DNA of 64,000 nucleotides from Ciona savignyi (lineage: Eukaryota; Chordata; Ascidiacea; Phlebobranchia; Cionidae). A program made the position numbers and the translations under genes. The notes beneath the pieces are model-generated. The model did no database searches and had not been told where the DNA came from. It saw only the letters and a list, made by a program, of their open reading frames with translations. The DNA lies in NCBI GenBank assembly GCA_000149265.1, contig CH003364.1, positions 246,984 to 310,983 of the forward strand, given 5' to 3'. Position 1 is the first letter of the stretch, and each line of letters starts with the position of its first letter. This document shows, piece by piece, positions 12,801-23,697 of the stretch.

Positions 12801-15148
12801 TTCCCTGCGCATTTAAATAATTATCACATTAAATCGTCTAACCGCAGCGCCGCTTTTCCAGCGGTGTTTATTGCTTTGATCGGCGGTTTGACCTAGGGTT
12901 ACGTTGACCTAGATTCAATACACGACGCACTCCCGTTTTCCCCATGTTCTTTCCATTACTAAGTATTAGCTAGAGAGAACAGTAGGCTAACATCGGTTAA
13001 CGGTTAACGGTTTTTTTTCTTTGATCAGTTAACCGTTATAAGAATCTGGGTTCTTGCACAGCCCTCGCAGACACATAAATATTTGGTATATTCTTTCCGT
13101 ATTGTTGACGCTGAGCAGCGTATTAACGACCATGCAATATTTCAGCGGGGGAAGTAGTTAGATTAAACACTTAAACTCCTGGCTTAATCTTTTAGCTTTG
13201 TAAATCGTTAGTATCATAGTTCTATCCCAGTTAGTTCGAGGCATAGGGCCGATTGTGACGTCATACAATTTCGCGCAACGGTAACATTTTACTGAAGTCG
13301 CCGCCTATGATTATAAGTATGTAATCACACTGGCCAAAGAGGTAGTCAGCTGAAGCAGGAATTTTTGACGATCTTGCCACTTTAACTGGAGTTTGCTTTT
13401 TAATATAGAATAGGATTCGATATTCTGGATTCGAAATAACTATTCTAGAATACCAAGATATTCTAGTTTGTGCATCCCTAGCCGCAGGTTGCCGACACAT
13501 GGTCTAAGTAACCAAAAACGTGTGAGTTTTAAAAAAAATGCATGATGGAATAACTAACCTGCACTGCTTTACAGACCACAGTGGCTGATGGTTTGAAACT
13601 GGAAACTAACTTGCTGGTGCCAGTTTTGTACGTTGTTTTCAGCCTTTGTGATAACTGGCTGGAACTGATCCCAGAGGATTTTCCTTTGATATTTGCCTGC
13701 TTAGAAACATGACGTTATAATGACACATTGGACAGCAAATTGTATAACGGTGCGGTAGAGTATATAAATAAAACATCAAATCCAGTGGGCGTGTTACGCC
13801 ATAATGTCAATTCGCACAACGTTACCTATTGTCGAAATAATTGAAAGATATTGGTATTTTTTAGCTGAATTAGACATTTTACTCTATAGAAGCTCATTAA
13901 GTAGGAAAGTAAGAATAAACTACACAGGAAATCTTGTAATTTGAGTATATGTTGACATATTATGGTCAAAGGGAGATACTATTACACATTGCAAAAAAAT
14001 ACACATTTCAACACTACACGTCTAATTTAGTTTGTCCAGCTACTTGTCTACCGATTATTTATGTTATTGATATACATTAACGATTCTGTTTTGCACTATA
14101 TTCATTTTTTAATTTACCTATATAAATTTTGAAGTGTTTTAATAATGTAGAGCACATATATAAAACACAATGATAAACAATGCCTGATTTAGGCCAAGTG
14201 CCCACAATCTTGGTTAGAATATTTGTTTTTACACCGCAACAATCAAACAATCCACATGGATGAACAATACTGAATGTGGTTAACAATCAACCAATAGATG
14301 NNNNNNNNNNNNNNNNNNNNNNNNNNNNNNNNNNNNNNNNNNNNNNNNNNNNNNNNNNNNNNNNNNNNNNNNNNNNNNNNNNNNNNNNNNNNNNNNNNNN
14401 NNNNNNNNNNNNNNNNNNNNNNNNNNNNNNNNNNNNNNNNNNNNNNNNNNNNNNNNNNNNNNNNNNNNNNNNNNNNNNNNNNNNNCTTGGGCTTTGATTG
14501 CCACTACCTTCAGTACAAAATTTAACGATTTGCTGGTTAAACACTTTGATGTTAGTTATCCACTAAAAAACTTAAGGTTCAACTAAACAATCTAAACCCC
14601 AAAAACAGTCAGCTACTGTAAACATATGGAAGTGACAAACATGCAAACTAAATGGTGGCATGTGTGCATTTTTTTATGAAAACTGAAAAAAGCATTTATT
14701 AATAGATAATTGCATGTGATGCAGTGCAATGACAGATACAACGCAATGATTTTTTTGCTTTTTTGCATCGTCTGGATTTTACAGACGGCAGCTACTTTAC
14801 TCCGAATTTTTACTATTCTTGCTACTTTCACAATAATCCAACTAATTATACAAGTATATAACATGACAATATAGTTGTATGTGAAAATTAAACCTGACGA
14901 ATTTAAACAATAATTTTTCGTTCAATAATATATTTGTACCTTGAAGTTATCTAACCCATTCGTTGGGACAATTTCATTTTTATCTGCATGGCTTTGATCA
15001 AGGCTTTGCAGCTTTTCATTCAAGGCAGAAATCGTTTTGCGCATCTCGTCGTTTTCGTTGTACATTTCGGTAAATTCATCTTCAATTTGTTCGAACAAAT
15101 TGTGGAGTCGGTTTCTCACCCGGCGTGGCAGTGCATTTGTACGTTTTG
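3846..15148 (-). CDS. WDR37: WDR37, WD-repeat protein (exons 2-10)
   Basis: WDR37 is a conserved WD40 scaffold reported to partner PACS1/PACS2 in ER-calcium control. Coding exons on the minus strand are 15148-14940, 13696-13559, 11707-11607, 8898-8717, 7595-7537, 6717-6497, 6060-5910, 4802-4653 and 4037-3846 (TAA). All have AG/GT borders and agreeing phases. With a 16-base first exon the protein is about 472 aa, against about 494 in human. Order of domains: an N-terminal coiled coil (RNRLHNLFEQIEDEF), a conserved linker (SQLSQRLKTTYK), then WD repeats, including GHKDGVWDV, SASADQTAKLW, GHSGSVNCIRFHP, TASWDRT, SSSDDRCVKVWDLK and the near-invariant IPHDNRQ and GVRLARLPR. The C-terminus ends in W.VEIPNSLTTQK, aligning with human to the last residue. 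The 59-base exon 7595-7537 is the least certain; it restores phase and encodes the acidic linker. Introns carry SINEs, a nested hAT pair and tandem arrays. Confidence 0.92.
4849..5235. repeat. Diverged tandem repeat, about three units of 120-135 bp
   Basis: Three consecutive units share 'attgcttattgcttggtgtc', 'aacttgattgatgttaa' and 'ggattattg...gaacagtac'. The array lies in the WDR37 intron between exons 4802-4653 and 6060-5910. ORFs read across it come only from the repeat. Confidence 0.75.
6307..6490. repeat. 42-bp tandem repeat abutting a WDR37 donor
   Basis: Units begin at 6307, 6349, 6391, 6433 and a partial one at 6475, each opening aattaaagga and containing cctaagcaagaacattgct. The last partial unit runs up to the donor of the exon ending at 6497 (minus strand). 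Inner units are nearly identical, the outer two diverged, as expected for unequal exchange. Confidence 0.9.
8309..8650 (+). repeat. SINE family A copy (+) followed by an inverted 3' fragment
   Basis: The 8309-8572 part has the tRNA-like head (ggttgtaggttcggaac, a B-box-like element), the body (cccgacagtgggagcgaggt) and the tail (ggaataaaacat...ggatagga). From 8577 to 8650 the tail and body of a second copy run the other way. The fragment ends about 67 bases from the donor of the WDR37 exon ending at 8717. Confidence 0.75.
8860..9375. repeat. Tandem duplication carrying the 5' part of a WDR37 exon
   Basis: About 8860-9093 and 9143-9375 are diverged copies of each other. Shared blocks include tctccaccaggtaca, tcctg.aagatcattta, gattccca and aaggagtggcg. 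The first copy includes the acceptor and first codons of the WDR37 exon 8898-8717. The second retains an acceptor and about 40 bases of readable coding sequence (SVPGGDCIVTYHG) but no donor. Confidence 0.8.
9842..9910. repeat. Direct repeat of 19-20 bp
   Basis: The phrase ctggataattcatgtgtca occurs twice back to back near 9870-9910. It is a minor tandem duplication in a WDR37 intron. Confidence 0.6.
10388..10757. repeat. Tandem duplication, period about 186 bp
   Basis: Two successive copies share tttagacaaggttaag, agtaatgcattacc, ttacaaaattaaattcattt and aatttaattagtgcaaagta. They lie in the WDR37 intron between exons 11707-11607 and 8898-8717. Confidence 0.8.
11516..11599. repeat. 28-bp tandem repeat abutting a WDR37 donor
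   Basis: Three units (11516, 11544 and 11572) share gagc......acagagagctagtacaaa. The array ends at 11599 and the donor GTTAGTG of the exon ending at 11607 (minus strand) occupies the next bases. A further degraded unit may precede it. Confidence 0.85.
12329..13501. mobile_element. hAT-type element with 8-bp TSD (outer element of a nest)
   Basis: The left end CAGGGGTCGGCAACC and right end GGTTGCCGACACATG form terminal inverted repeats. They are flanked by an exact 8-bp duplication GTCTAAGT at 12321-12328 and 13502-13509, typical of hAT transposons. Only about 240 bp belong to this element; the rest is a second element inserted in it. No transposase frame remains, so it was non-autonomous. 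Confidence 0.88.
12551..13480. mobile_element. hAT-type element nested inside the 12329-13501 hAT
   Basis: The ends TAGGGATGCACAAAC and GTTTGTGCATCCCTA are inverted repeats flanked by the 8-bp duplication GCCGCAGG (12543-12550 and 13481-13488), which belongs to the outer element's right end. The interior carries internal repeats of 'ggattcgaat' and no recognisable transposase. It is younger than its host. Confidence 0.9.
14301..14485. other. Assembly gap (N run)
   Basis: 185 undetermined bases lie inside the WDR37 intron between exons 15148-14940 and 13696-13559. ORFs crossing it are meaningless. Confidence 1.
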
Positions 15149-15165
15149 CTGTAAAAATCAGTTTT

Positions 15166-15353
15166 AATCTACAAAATCACTTATTAATCTATAGAGTCAC
15201 TTTTTTATCTACAGAATGACTTTTTAATTTACAGAATCACTTATTAATCTACAGAATCACTTTTTATTCTACAGAATCACTTTTTAATCTACAGAATTAC
15301 TTTTTAATGTACAGAATCACTTATTAATTTACAGAACCACTTATTAATCTACT
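15166..15353. repeat. 20-bp tandem repeat beside a WDR37 acceptor
   Basis: About nine units of aatctacagaatcacttttt with scattered changes lie in the first WDR37 intron. They begin roughly 15 bases upstream (in transcript sense) of the acceptor at 15149-15151. Confidence 0.9.
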
Positions 15354-15550
15354 AAACAAATAGCCACCAAAACGTGGGCAGTGTCAAATTGTTACCGGTA
15401 CGTGATAAAATTCGCAATAACGTTGTCGTACTTTAGATACATCTAGTACCCTGTTTAATATATGTAGACGGCTATGCTGAACTATACCATGTGAGGTCAA
15501 AATTTTGCTTTTGGTAGCAATAGCATGATACAATACGCAAATGAACCCAC

Positions 15551-15566
15551 TTGTTGAACTCGCCAT
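15551..15566 (-). CDS. WDR37: Candidate first coding exon of WDR37
   Basis: ATG at 15566-15564 opens MASST and reaches a donor (A|GTGGGT) at 15551/15550. It ends in phase 1, exactly what the acceptor at 15149-15151 (exon starting CA AAA CGT) needs, giving MASSTTKRTNALPRR. Human WDR37 has a longer, poorly conserved N-terminus before the matching RTGLPR segment. Only phase and position support this; a cDNA could place the start elsewhere. Confidence 0.35.
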
Positions 15567-15772
15567 ATTTCTATTGGTCTTCTTTGATATCTATCGTCGG
15601 TAGCAGTAGGCTACCTAACTACCTGGCCGTGTATGGTGTAAAAAGCAAGCATTAGCTTTCAACTCAAAGGAACACTGACGGCTGCCTATTACTCATTTTG
15701 TTTCCCAGTGCTGTTGTTAGATACAGAGACAGTGTCTTGTTGAATTTAAGTATTTGGTATTAATATATATAT

Positions 15773-15934
15773 ATGTTACGTGGTGTCGCAGCCCACAGAA
15801 ATAACGATTTAATTGTTCTAAGACAATTACTGTCCACAAGCAGGAAACAACATGTTAAAAGACAACTAATTAAACAATTATATCACCGTCCCAAACAGGA
15901 TGAAACTCGCATGAAGTTGAATCTATGTGTTAAA
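15773..15934 (+). CDS. Candidate 5' exon of an unidentified plus-strand gene
   Basis: ATG opens 54 codons of basic sequence (MLRGVAAHRNND ... MKLNLCVK), rich in Arg/Lys with few acidic residues near the start. It ends at a donor AAAG|GTAGGG. It lies about 200 bases from the WDR37 5' end in divergent orientation, which would suit a shared promoter. I do not recognise the protein, and its donor phase (1) does not directly match the candidate downstream exons at 23698-24407. It may be spurious. Confidence 0.25.
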
Positions 15935-16049
15935 GGTAGGGGGCTAATGACCACATAATATACTTAGCAAACTATGGCCAATATAATTTAGTGAAATTAG
16001 CCTGTTGTTAATTTATATACGAATTTATATACGGTATTTAAAGTTCACA

Positions 16050-16625
16050 CTGCAAACACTACCCACACACTGTCGACACATTGCGCACACTGTTTCCAGT
16101 GCCCACACACTGTCCCCACGTTGTCCCTACACTGCCCTTATACTGCCCACACATTGCATGCAAACACACTGCCCAAACACATTGCCAACACACCGCCAAC
16201 ACACATAGTACACACACTGCCCACACCTCCACAGACTGCCCCTACACTGCCAACGCACTGCCCACACACACATTGCCCAAACCAGGCCAACACACATTGT
16301 CCACACACTGCCAACAGACATAGTACACCCCCCCCCCCCACAGACTACATCTACACTGCCGATGCACTGCCAACACACTGCCCACACATTGCACACACAC
16401 ATTGCCCACACACTGCCAACACACATAGTACACACACTACCCACACACCTCCCAGACTGCCGATGCACTGCCAACGCACTGACCACACACACATTGCCAA
16501 CACACTGCCCACACTGTCCCCACACACTGCTAATGCACTGACCACACATTGCACACACACACACACTGCCCACACACTGTCTGCCAACACTACACACACA
16601 TTTCCCCCACACTGTCCCCACACTT
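16050..16625. repeat. CA-rich minisatellite (ACACTGCCCAC-type units)
   Basis: About 570 bp of irregular units of 10-21 bp built from 'cacactgcccacacac' and 'gccaacaca', with a C9-10 run near 16330. The strand is almost free of G, so several frames stay open on both strands without coding meaning. Confidence 0.9.
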
Positions 16626-16889
16626 TAGGTGAAATGTATGAAAACTTGGTAAAATTGTAAAATGGCTTTTTAATAACATAACAAATAATCGACTAGATAC
16701 GTTTGTAGTCCCCAAAATAAAGTGATAATGAAAACCAATTATTTTATCATTAGACACAACATAAACACAGATTAAGGTTCTATATACCGCACATAGTTAG
16801 GTGTAATGTAATGTCACAGATCAATTTAATCTTTAAGGGAAAAAATATAAGCACATTGTAGCAAAGTTAAATAAATGGTAAAACATTTT

Positions 16890-17390
16890 AGAACAGGATC
16901 TAAAATTCTCTACGACGTCCAATGTTGGGTTAATGGAACTATTACAGTGTGCTGTGTAGGATTCAGACATTCCTTAAATTTGGTAGAACCCATCAGCCGG
17001 CTGGGTTCAGGCAATGTTACACAATCTCCTTTTCATATCTGTTTTACCAAAATCTTAAAAAACGTATTATTCTATCCTCAATCTTTCGTGTCCGTCAGCT
17101 AACATATCTATCTACATAACTAAAAATGTACGGAAAGTAAATTACCCGAGGTCCAGAGGTAGGTTTACAAGTTTATTGGAAATTATACGATGTTTATACT
17201 GCCAGCTCGCAAGCGTGTGTAAAATTACCCAAGTGTGCTAAAGACGCAGGGGGAAAAAAACTCGAGTGTGCAGCTGCCGTACTTTCCATACTGGCAATTA
17301 GCTAGTGATCAGTTTGAAATCTGCAACCCTTCGGCTGAAAGGCGACACACTAACCCACCAAGCTAATCGGTCAGACCAACCTTATAATAT
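16890..17390 (-). repeat. SINE family A, interrupted copy (minus)
   Basis: 16900-17025 matches the SINE body (ttaatttggtagaacccatcag...gggttcaggcaatgtt type) and 17295-17390 the tRNA-like head (cttcggctgaaaggcgacac...aagctaatcggtc). About 250 bases of unrelated sequence sit between them. Confidence 0.6.
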
Positions 17391-17554
17391 ACATAATTAT
17401 ACAACTAGGAAAAAATAGACCTCGTTGTTATAAACGCAGTATTAATTTAATTAATTTTTTGTTCAAGTAATAACATACATTCATACTTTAAGTGTGAAAC
17501 ACAATTAAAAAAACACCGTTTTAAATAAAATTTGTAAGCTTATAGTTTACAATT

Positions 17555-17790
17555 ACCTAAATTGTCATGCTGGTGTGTGTTTTCGTCTTTATCTTTACTC
17601 ACTGAACGGGTAGACATAAGTTTCTCCTTTTTTGCAGCATAACTTGATTCCATTTCGTGTTCACACGAACAAGATGTCAGTTTAAAGTCATTTGCGCCCC
17701 GTAAGTCCACGAGTACGGCATTAACAAATACACAGAACACGATCAGGACTTGAATTACAAACACTTGCCTTCCTGTCTGGCTGAAACACA
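17555..17790 (-). CDS. Candidate internal exon with a hydrophobic segment
   Basis: On the minus strand a good acceptor (tttattttcag, ending at 17791) leads into about 78 open codons ending at a donor TTTAG|GTAATT. The peptide has a hydrophobic stretch (VFVIQVLIVFCVFVNAVLV) followed by a polar, Lys/Glu-rich part ending DNLG. This would suit a signal anchor or membrane segment. No neighbouring exon was found, I do not recognise it, and chance is possible. Confidence 0.25.
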
Positions 17791-18059
17791 CTGAAAATAA
17801 AAGTCCCTTTTTCTGTTTTGGTCACGCATCACCGTTTTCCGAATGCATTTTTCTATTTTAAACATAGAAAATAAAGCCTTGCTTAATTTTACATTAAAAA
17901 TTTCACGATGAATTATTATACATTTTTTCGGCATTATAGATATAAAGTAGTGTTACAACAGATTAATTGGAAGAGCATTTTTATAAGACTCGATTCGGAA
18001 CGTTTAAATAACCGAACTTGACTCGAGTCGAATGTTTTAGTTTAGTATTTTTGTTGCAG

Positions 18060-19680
18060 TTTTGAACCCACAACCCTTCGACTAAAAGGCTGCGTAATAA
18101 TCCGCTGAGCTAATAGGATGGAGGACGTTGGACAGGAACTTGATAAAAAACGGATTGACTTTGAGTTAACTTTACTTTAAAGAGATTTTATCACAACACC
18201 GTATTCTGTCGACTACCAGATGTGAAATATGCTAGGGTAGGTTATACATCCCAACTTCATGGTAATATACAGCCTATCTGGTATTCGCATTATTTGAATA
18301 ACTATATAGCAGTCGGCCAAAGATTATCACTTACGTAACCACATAACGCACTTAACGTAAAATATTACCAGCTTTCACAATTTAATATAACATTTATGTT
18401 TACTAAGGATCGATATCGATATAGCAGCTTATCGGCTAATCTACAGATCGTGTATTCGTTATATCTTTAGCATGCATTCCAGCCGATTGAACAACGCGTA
18501 GATTATGTAATTTACAATGGGTGGCGACTTACATAATGGATTTTACATCACGTTTATTTGGGCACGAAGTAGAAACACACGAATTCTCTCCCAGTGCCGT
18601 TTTGGGATACTCGTTTTAACTGTCAACGATCGCCCACACTTAAACCCTGAGAACAATAACCAATCGGACAATAAACAAAAGAATAAGAATCACGTAACAT
18701 ATTTCGGAAAAATAACAGTATCCGGCAATGGCACAAAACGTGCAATATATATGTAGAATTTAAATGATAACAAATTTCACAGGTTTTCCTATACTCACGG
18801 GGTAAAACAGGAATATCCTAAATATCCTGTATGATATTCATGTCTATTCCGATGGGTTAAAAAACTTAGAGTAGCTCAACATTAACACAAGTATTCGTCA
18901 GATTACCTCCCAATCCTTTTTATACCCAGTTTAGTGGAAAAATGTAGGCCTATTTAAAAATGCATCTGTAAACTTTGTATAATAAAGAGCATTTGAATAA
19001 CATTTATTAACATATATCGTTAACCATACATTTTAAAATTACCAGCAATAACCTTAGATAAAATCGGAAGTTGACTAATACAACAAGAATCTATTTATAC
19101 ACAGCGCCCTGTTTAGCAGCTTGCTTGTTTTTCGCGCTGCTACTAATTTGAATAACCAATATTGTTACCATAGGCAAGTTTTGTTGTGTATGCTTATTTA
19201 TGAATTTTAACAACAAGAGTTTTGATACAAGGCTTCTGAGTCACCTTTGCGAGTTTGGCATTAAATGGGACCCTACTCATGTAGCCTTGTGTCGGAATAT
19301 CAAAGGCCGATATCACAAACGATATTGTCAAGGAACTCCAGCTTTAATAATGAGGAAAAGACGACACTTCCCGAAAAACCTCTATTTTACCGCCATGGCG
19401 CTCTATTTTTCAACTCTTCCTTAAAAGTTCCAACTCTTCTGTTCTATTAGAGTGACGTTCAAATAGAGGAGGCGACCAAATACAGGTTGTACGGTATATC
19501 ACAGAATAGTTGTGGATTTTAGCCGCAAAAAGTTGTGACGTCTATATACAAGATTTACATGGAAAAGTGGGTTTACACGAACAAGTTATTAGTTAAGTTT
19601 AAGTAAATCCTCTAAGTTTTTTTTTATCGAGCTAAGTTTCGAACCCATTATAGTCTCGTCACAAAGACCGTTTTTTTATT
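18060..19680. other. Gene-free stretch with SINE and TIR-element remnants
   Basis: 18063-18120 is a SINE A head fragment (minus). About 19380-19470 holds 'aacctctatttt' and 'gacgttcaaatagagg', related to the ends of the TIR element at 48755-49260. 19625-19675 is a SINE family B fragment (gtttcgaaccca, minus). Between these I see no coding exon. Confidence 0.5.
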
Positions 19681-20011
19681 TTGAAATTGGTATATGTAGT
19701 ACTGTGAACATAAAATATTCAATAACTTATAGTGTCCACTGACATTAGTGGAATTTCAATTTAGGGGGTTTTCTTCTTCAACTCTGGCCCACGCTTTCGC
19801 GCCACACCTTTTCTTAAAGCCGGCTTCCCCCAATACCCAATACTGGCCGTGCGTTGCCGCACACTTTTCTTCTGGGCTCTACATCGTTTGGTCCTTATTA
19901 AATTTCGTTTGCTCTTTATTGTTTTTTTCGCTTAGGTTTGGCTGCCGTTTCCGCTGTATTTATTAAATTATATCCCTTTTTTAAATGACATTTTTAACGA
20001 TTGTTCGTTTT

Positions 20012-23000
20012 CACCCGATTCGTTACGGATTAGCCCATAGTATGGGACATGGTTTGGTATGATTAGCGCATAGTATGCAGCTATGGTCGTATTTTCATAC
20101 CACATGGTACGGCGATTAAGCATATTATGGTTGATCGCCATATTTTGTAAAATCATCACAATGGTTACGCATGACTTATTTTCAGATTAAACAGTGTGTG
20201 GTAGCGTACGTTGGTGTAGCCTGAAAAGCTTCGGAGGATTAGTTAGAATTCCATTTTAGCATGTTTAATTAGGCAGTTACCGTTATTTTAGTGTCGTACA
20301 TATTAAAAAGTACAGGTATTAGTAAAATGTTAAGCGACCGGTTAAGGTTGCCGGCTAATACTGTGGTCCGAAGATGTCTGTGACAACATCGTGGGAAATC
20401 GTTTGCTACTACTATGGTAAGGATTGTGTGCTGACATTATAGCATCACTAGGCTAGTTTTGTGTAAACAATGAACTTAGTGTTGTACGGCAATATTTGGT
20501 GAGGTTGTAGGGCAATACTGGTTGAGGTGTCTCAATACTGGGTAAGGTTGTACGGCAATACTGAGTAATGTTATGTGGCAATACTGAGTGAGGTTGTATC
20601 CCAATCTGTCTGATGTTTCCGGCAATACTGGGAAAGATTGTGTGCCAATAGTCGGTAAGGTTGTGCGGCAATACTGGGTAATGTATTACGGCAATACTGG
20701 TTGAGGTTGCATGGCAATACCAGGTGATGTTGCACAGCAATACTGGGTGATGTTGTACGGCAATGCTTGGTGATGGTATACGGCAATAATGGTTTAGGTT
20801 GTACGGTAATACTGGGTGAGGTTGCATGGCAATACCAGGTGATGTTGCACGGCAATACTGGGTGTGGTTGTATGGCAATACTGGGTGAGGTTGTACATCA
20901 ATACTGGGTGAGGTTGTGCGGCAACACTGGGTGATGTTGCACCATACGGCAATAGTGGGTAAAGTTGTGCGGCAATACTGGGTGAGTTTGTATGTCAATA
21001 CTGGGTGAGTTTGTATGGCAACACTGGGTGAGGTTGCATGTCAATACTCAATACCGGATGAGGTTGTGTGTTGATACTGGGTGTGGTTGTATGGCAATAC
21101 TGGGTGAGGTTGTACATCAATACTGGGTGAGGTTGTGCGGCAATACTGGGTGAGGTTGTACGGCAATACTGGCTGAAGTTGTACGGCAATACTGGGTGAG
21201 GTTGTACAGCAATACTGGGTGAGGTTGTGCGACATTACAGGGTGAGGTTGTACGGCAATACTGGGTGAGGCTGTACAGCAATACTGGGTGAGGTTGTACG
21301 GCAGTACTGGGTGAGGTTGTACGGCAGTACTTGGTGAGGTTGTACGGCAGTACTTGGTGAGGTTGTACGGCAGTACTGGGTGAGGTTGTACGGCAGTACT
21401 GGGTGAGGTGCGAGGTTTTAGGGCAATACTAGGTGAGGTTGTATGGCAATACTGGGTAAGGTGTGAGGTTGTGCTGCAATACTGGGTGAGGTTGTGTAGC
21501 AATACTGGGTGATGTTGTTCGGTAATACTGGGTAATGTTGTACATCAATACTGGGTGAGGTTGTACAGCAATACTGGGTGGGGTTGTACGACAATACTGG
21601 GTGAGGTTGTACTACAACACTGGATGGGGTTGAACGACAATACTGGGTGATATTGTGCAGAAATACTGGGTGAGGTTGTGTAGCAATACTGGGTGAGGTT
21701 GTGTAGCAATACTGGGTAAGGTAGTACCGCAATACTGGGTGATGTTGTGCAGCAATACTGGGTAAGGTTGTATCGCAATGGGTGAGGTTTTGCGGCAATA
21801 CTGGGTGAGGTTGTGTAGCAATACTGGGTGCGATTGTACAGCAATACTGGGTAAGGTTGTACAGCAATACTGGGTGATGTTGTACAGCAATACTGGGTGA
21901 TGTTGTATGGCACTACTGGGTGAGGTTGTACAGCAATACTGGGTGAGGTTGTGTGTCAATACTGGGTGATGTTGGGTAGCAAAACTGGGTGAAGTTGTGT
22001 AGCAATACTGGGTGAGGTTGTGCTGCAATACCGGTTGATGTTGCATGTCAATACTGGGTGAGCTTGTACGGACATGCTGCGAGAGGTTGTACGGCAGTAC
22101 TGGGTGAGGTTGTACGGCAGTACTGGGTGAGGTTGTGTAGCAATACTGGGCGAGGTTGTGTAGCAATACTGGGTGAGGTTGGGTAGCAATACTGGGTGAA
22201 GTTGTGTAGCAATACTGGGTGAGGTTGTACCTGTACGGCAATACTGGGTGAGGTTGTGTAGCAATACTGGTTGAGGTTGTACGGAAATACTGCGTGAGGT
22301 TGTGTAGCAATACTGGGTGAGGTTATGCAGCAAAACTGGGTGAGGTTGTGTGTCAATACTGGGTGATGTTGGGTAGCAATACTGGGTGAAGTTGTGTAGC
22401 AATACTGGGTGAGGTTGTGTAGCAATACTGGGTAAGGTTGTACCGCAATACTGGGTGATGTTGTATGGCAATACTGGGTGAGGTTGTGTAGCAATACTGG
22501 GTAAGGTTGTACCACAATGGGTGATGTTGTACGGCAATATTGGGTGATGTTGTACGGCACTACTGGGTAAGTTTGTACAGCAATACTGGGTGAGGTTGTG
22601 TGTCAATAGTGGGTGAGGTTATGTAGCAATACCGGTTGATGTTGCATGTCAATACTGGGTGAGGTTGTACGGAAATACTGGGTGATGTTGTACGGCAATA
22701 CTGGGTAAGGTTGTACGGCAATTCTGGGTAAGGTTGTACGGCAGTACTGGGTGAGGTTGTGTAGCAATACTGGGTGAGGTTGTGTGTCAATAGTGGGTGA
22801 GGTTGTGTAGCAATACCGGTTGATGTTGCATGTCAATACTGTTGCATGTCAATACTGGGTGAGGTTGTACGGAAATACTGGGTGATGTTGTACGGCAATA
22901 CTGGGTAAGGTTGTACGGCAATTCTGGGTAAGGTTGTACGGCAGTACTGGGTGAGGTTGTGTAGCAATACTGGGTGAGGTTGTGTGTCAATAGTGGGTGA

Positions 23001-23355
23001 GGTTGTGTAGCAATACCGGTTGATGTTGCATGTCAATACTGGGTGAGGTTGTACGGAAATACTGGGTGATGTTGTACGGCAATACTGGGTAAGGTTGTAC
23101 GGCAATTCTGGGTAAGGTTGTACGGCAGTACTGGGTGAGGTTGTGTAGCAATACTGGGTGAGGTTGTGTAGCAATACTGGGTGAGGTTGTGCAGCAATAC
23201 TGGATGGGGTTGTGCAGCAATACTGGATGGGGTTGTGCAGCAATACTGGTGAGGTTGTGCAGCAATACTGGGTGAGGTTGTACGGATATACTGGGTGAGG
23301 TTGTACAGCAATACTGGGTAAGGTTGTACGGCAATACTGGGTGATGTTCTGTTCC
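20012..23355. repeat. Left arm of a large inverted repeat
   Basis: 20012-20460 is unique sequence present as a reverse complement at about 30600-31056 with almost no differences. It begins cacccgattcgttac; outside it the two flanks are unrelated. From about 20480 to 23355 the arm is a 23-bp minisatellite (next entry). The copy correspondence can be followed through distinctive variant units to about 21500, beyond which left and right arrays have expanded separately. Confidence 0.9.
20480..23355 (-). repeat. 23-bp minisatellite array, left arm
   Basis: The unit on the minus strand is CAACCTCACCCAGTATTGC plus four variable bases (commonly CGTA, TACA or TGTA). More than 100 units run almost without interruption. 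The variant order contains higher-order duplications: a block of roughly 200 bp around 22560-22830 recurs at about 22760-23030 and 22960-23180. The G-rich strand is the plus strand here. Confidence 0.95.
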
Positions 23356-23697
23356 AATTCTAGTTAAGGTTTTGTACTAATGCTGGTTTGCTTTTATGGG
23401 GTCATCTGACAGAGAAAGCTTAGTACACAGTCAAGGATTTTCATAATTTTTTATCATAGGGATAATTAAAAGATTACTTCGCGGCCCCAGTTTGGTTAGT
23501 GAATGTATTTGTTGTATATAAATCAATAAAGTTTAACTGTTTTAGTTTAACCCATTAGTCCACTGGGTTTAGGTGACGTCTGCTAAGTGCCCTGACCAAG
23601 GACAACAGTGCATAATAATACCCAGGCTCGAGATCTTACTGTTGTAGAAGAATCTGTTCTTGTTCAAGTTTACTTTATTTACATAATCTTCTTACAG

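Noticed and set aside
14276-14544. ORFs containing X runs
   Set aside because: They read through the N gap.
16005-16660. ORFs of 60-179 aa on both strands (THCPHTA... and VGSVW...)
   Set aside because: Produced by the CA-rich minisatellite, which lacks stops in several frames.
20453-23357. Many overlapping minus-strand ORFs (up to 232 aa) with QPHPVL/TTSPSI repeats
   Set aside because: They are translations of the stop-free 23-bp minisatellite in successive frames; frames shift freely and no start, splice or domain evidence exists.
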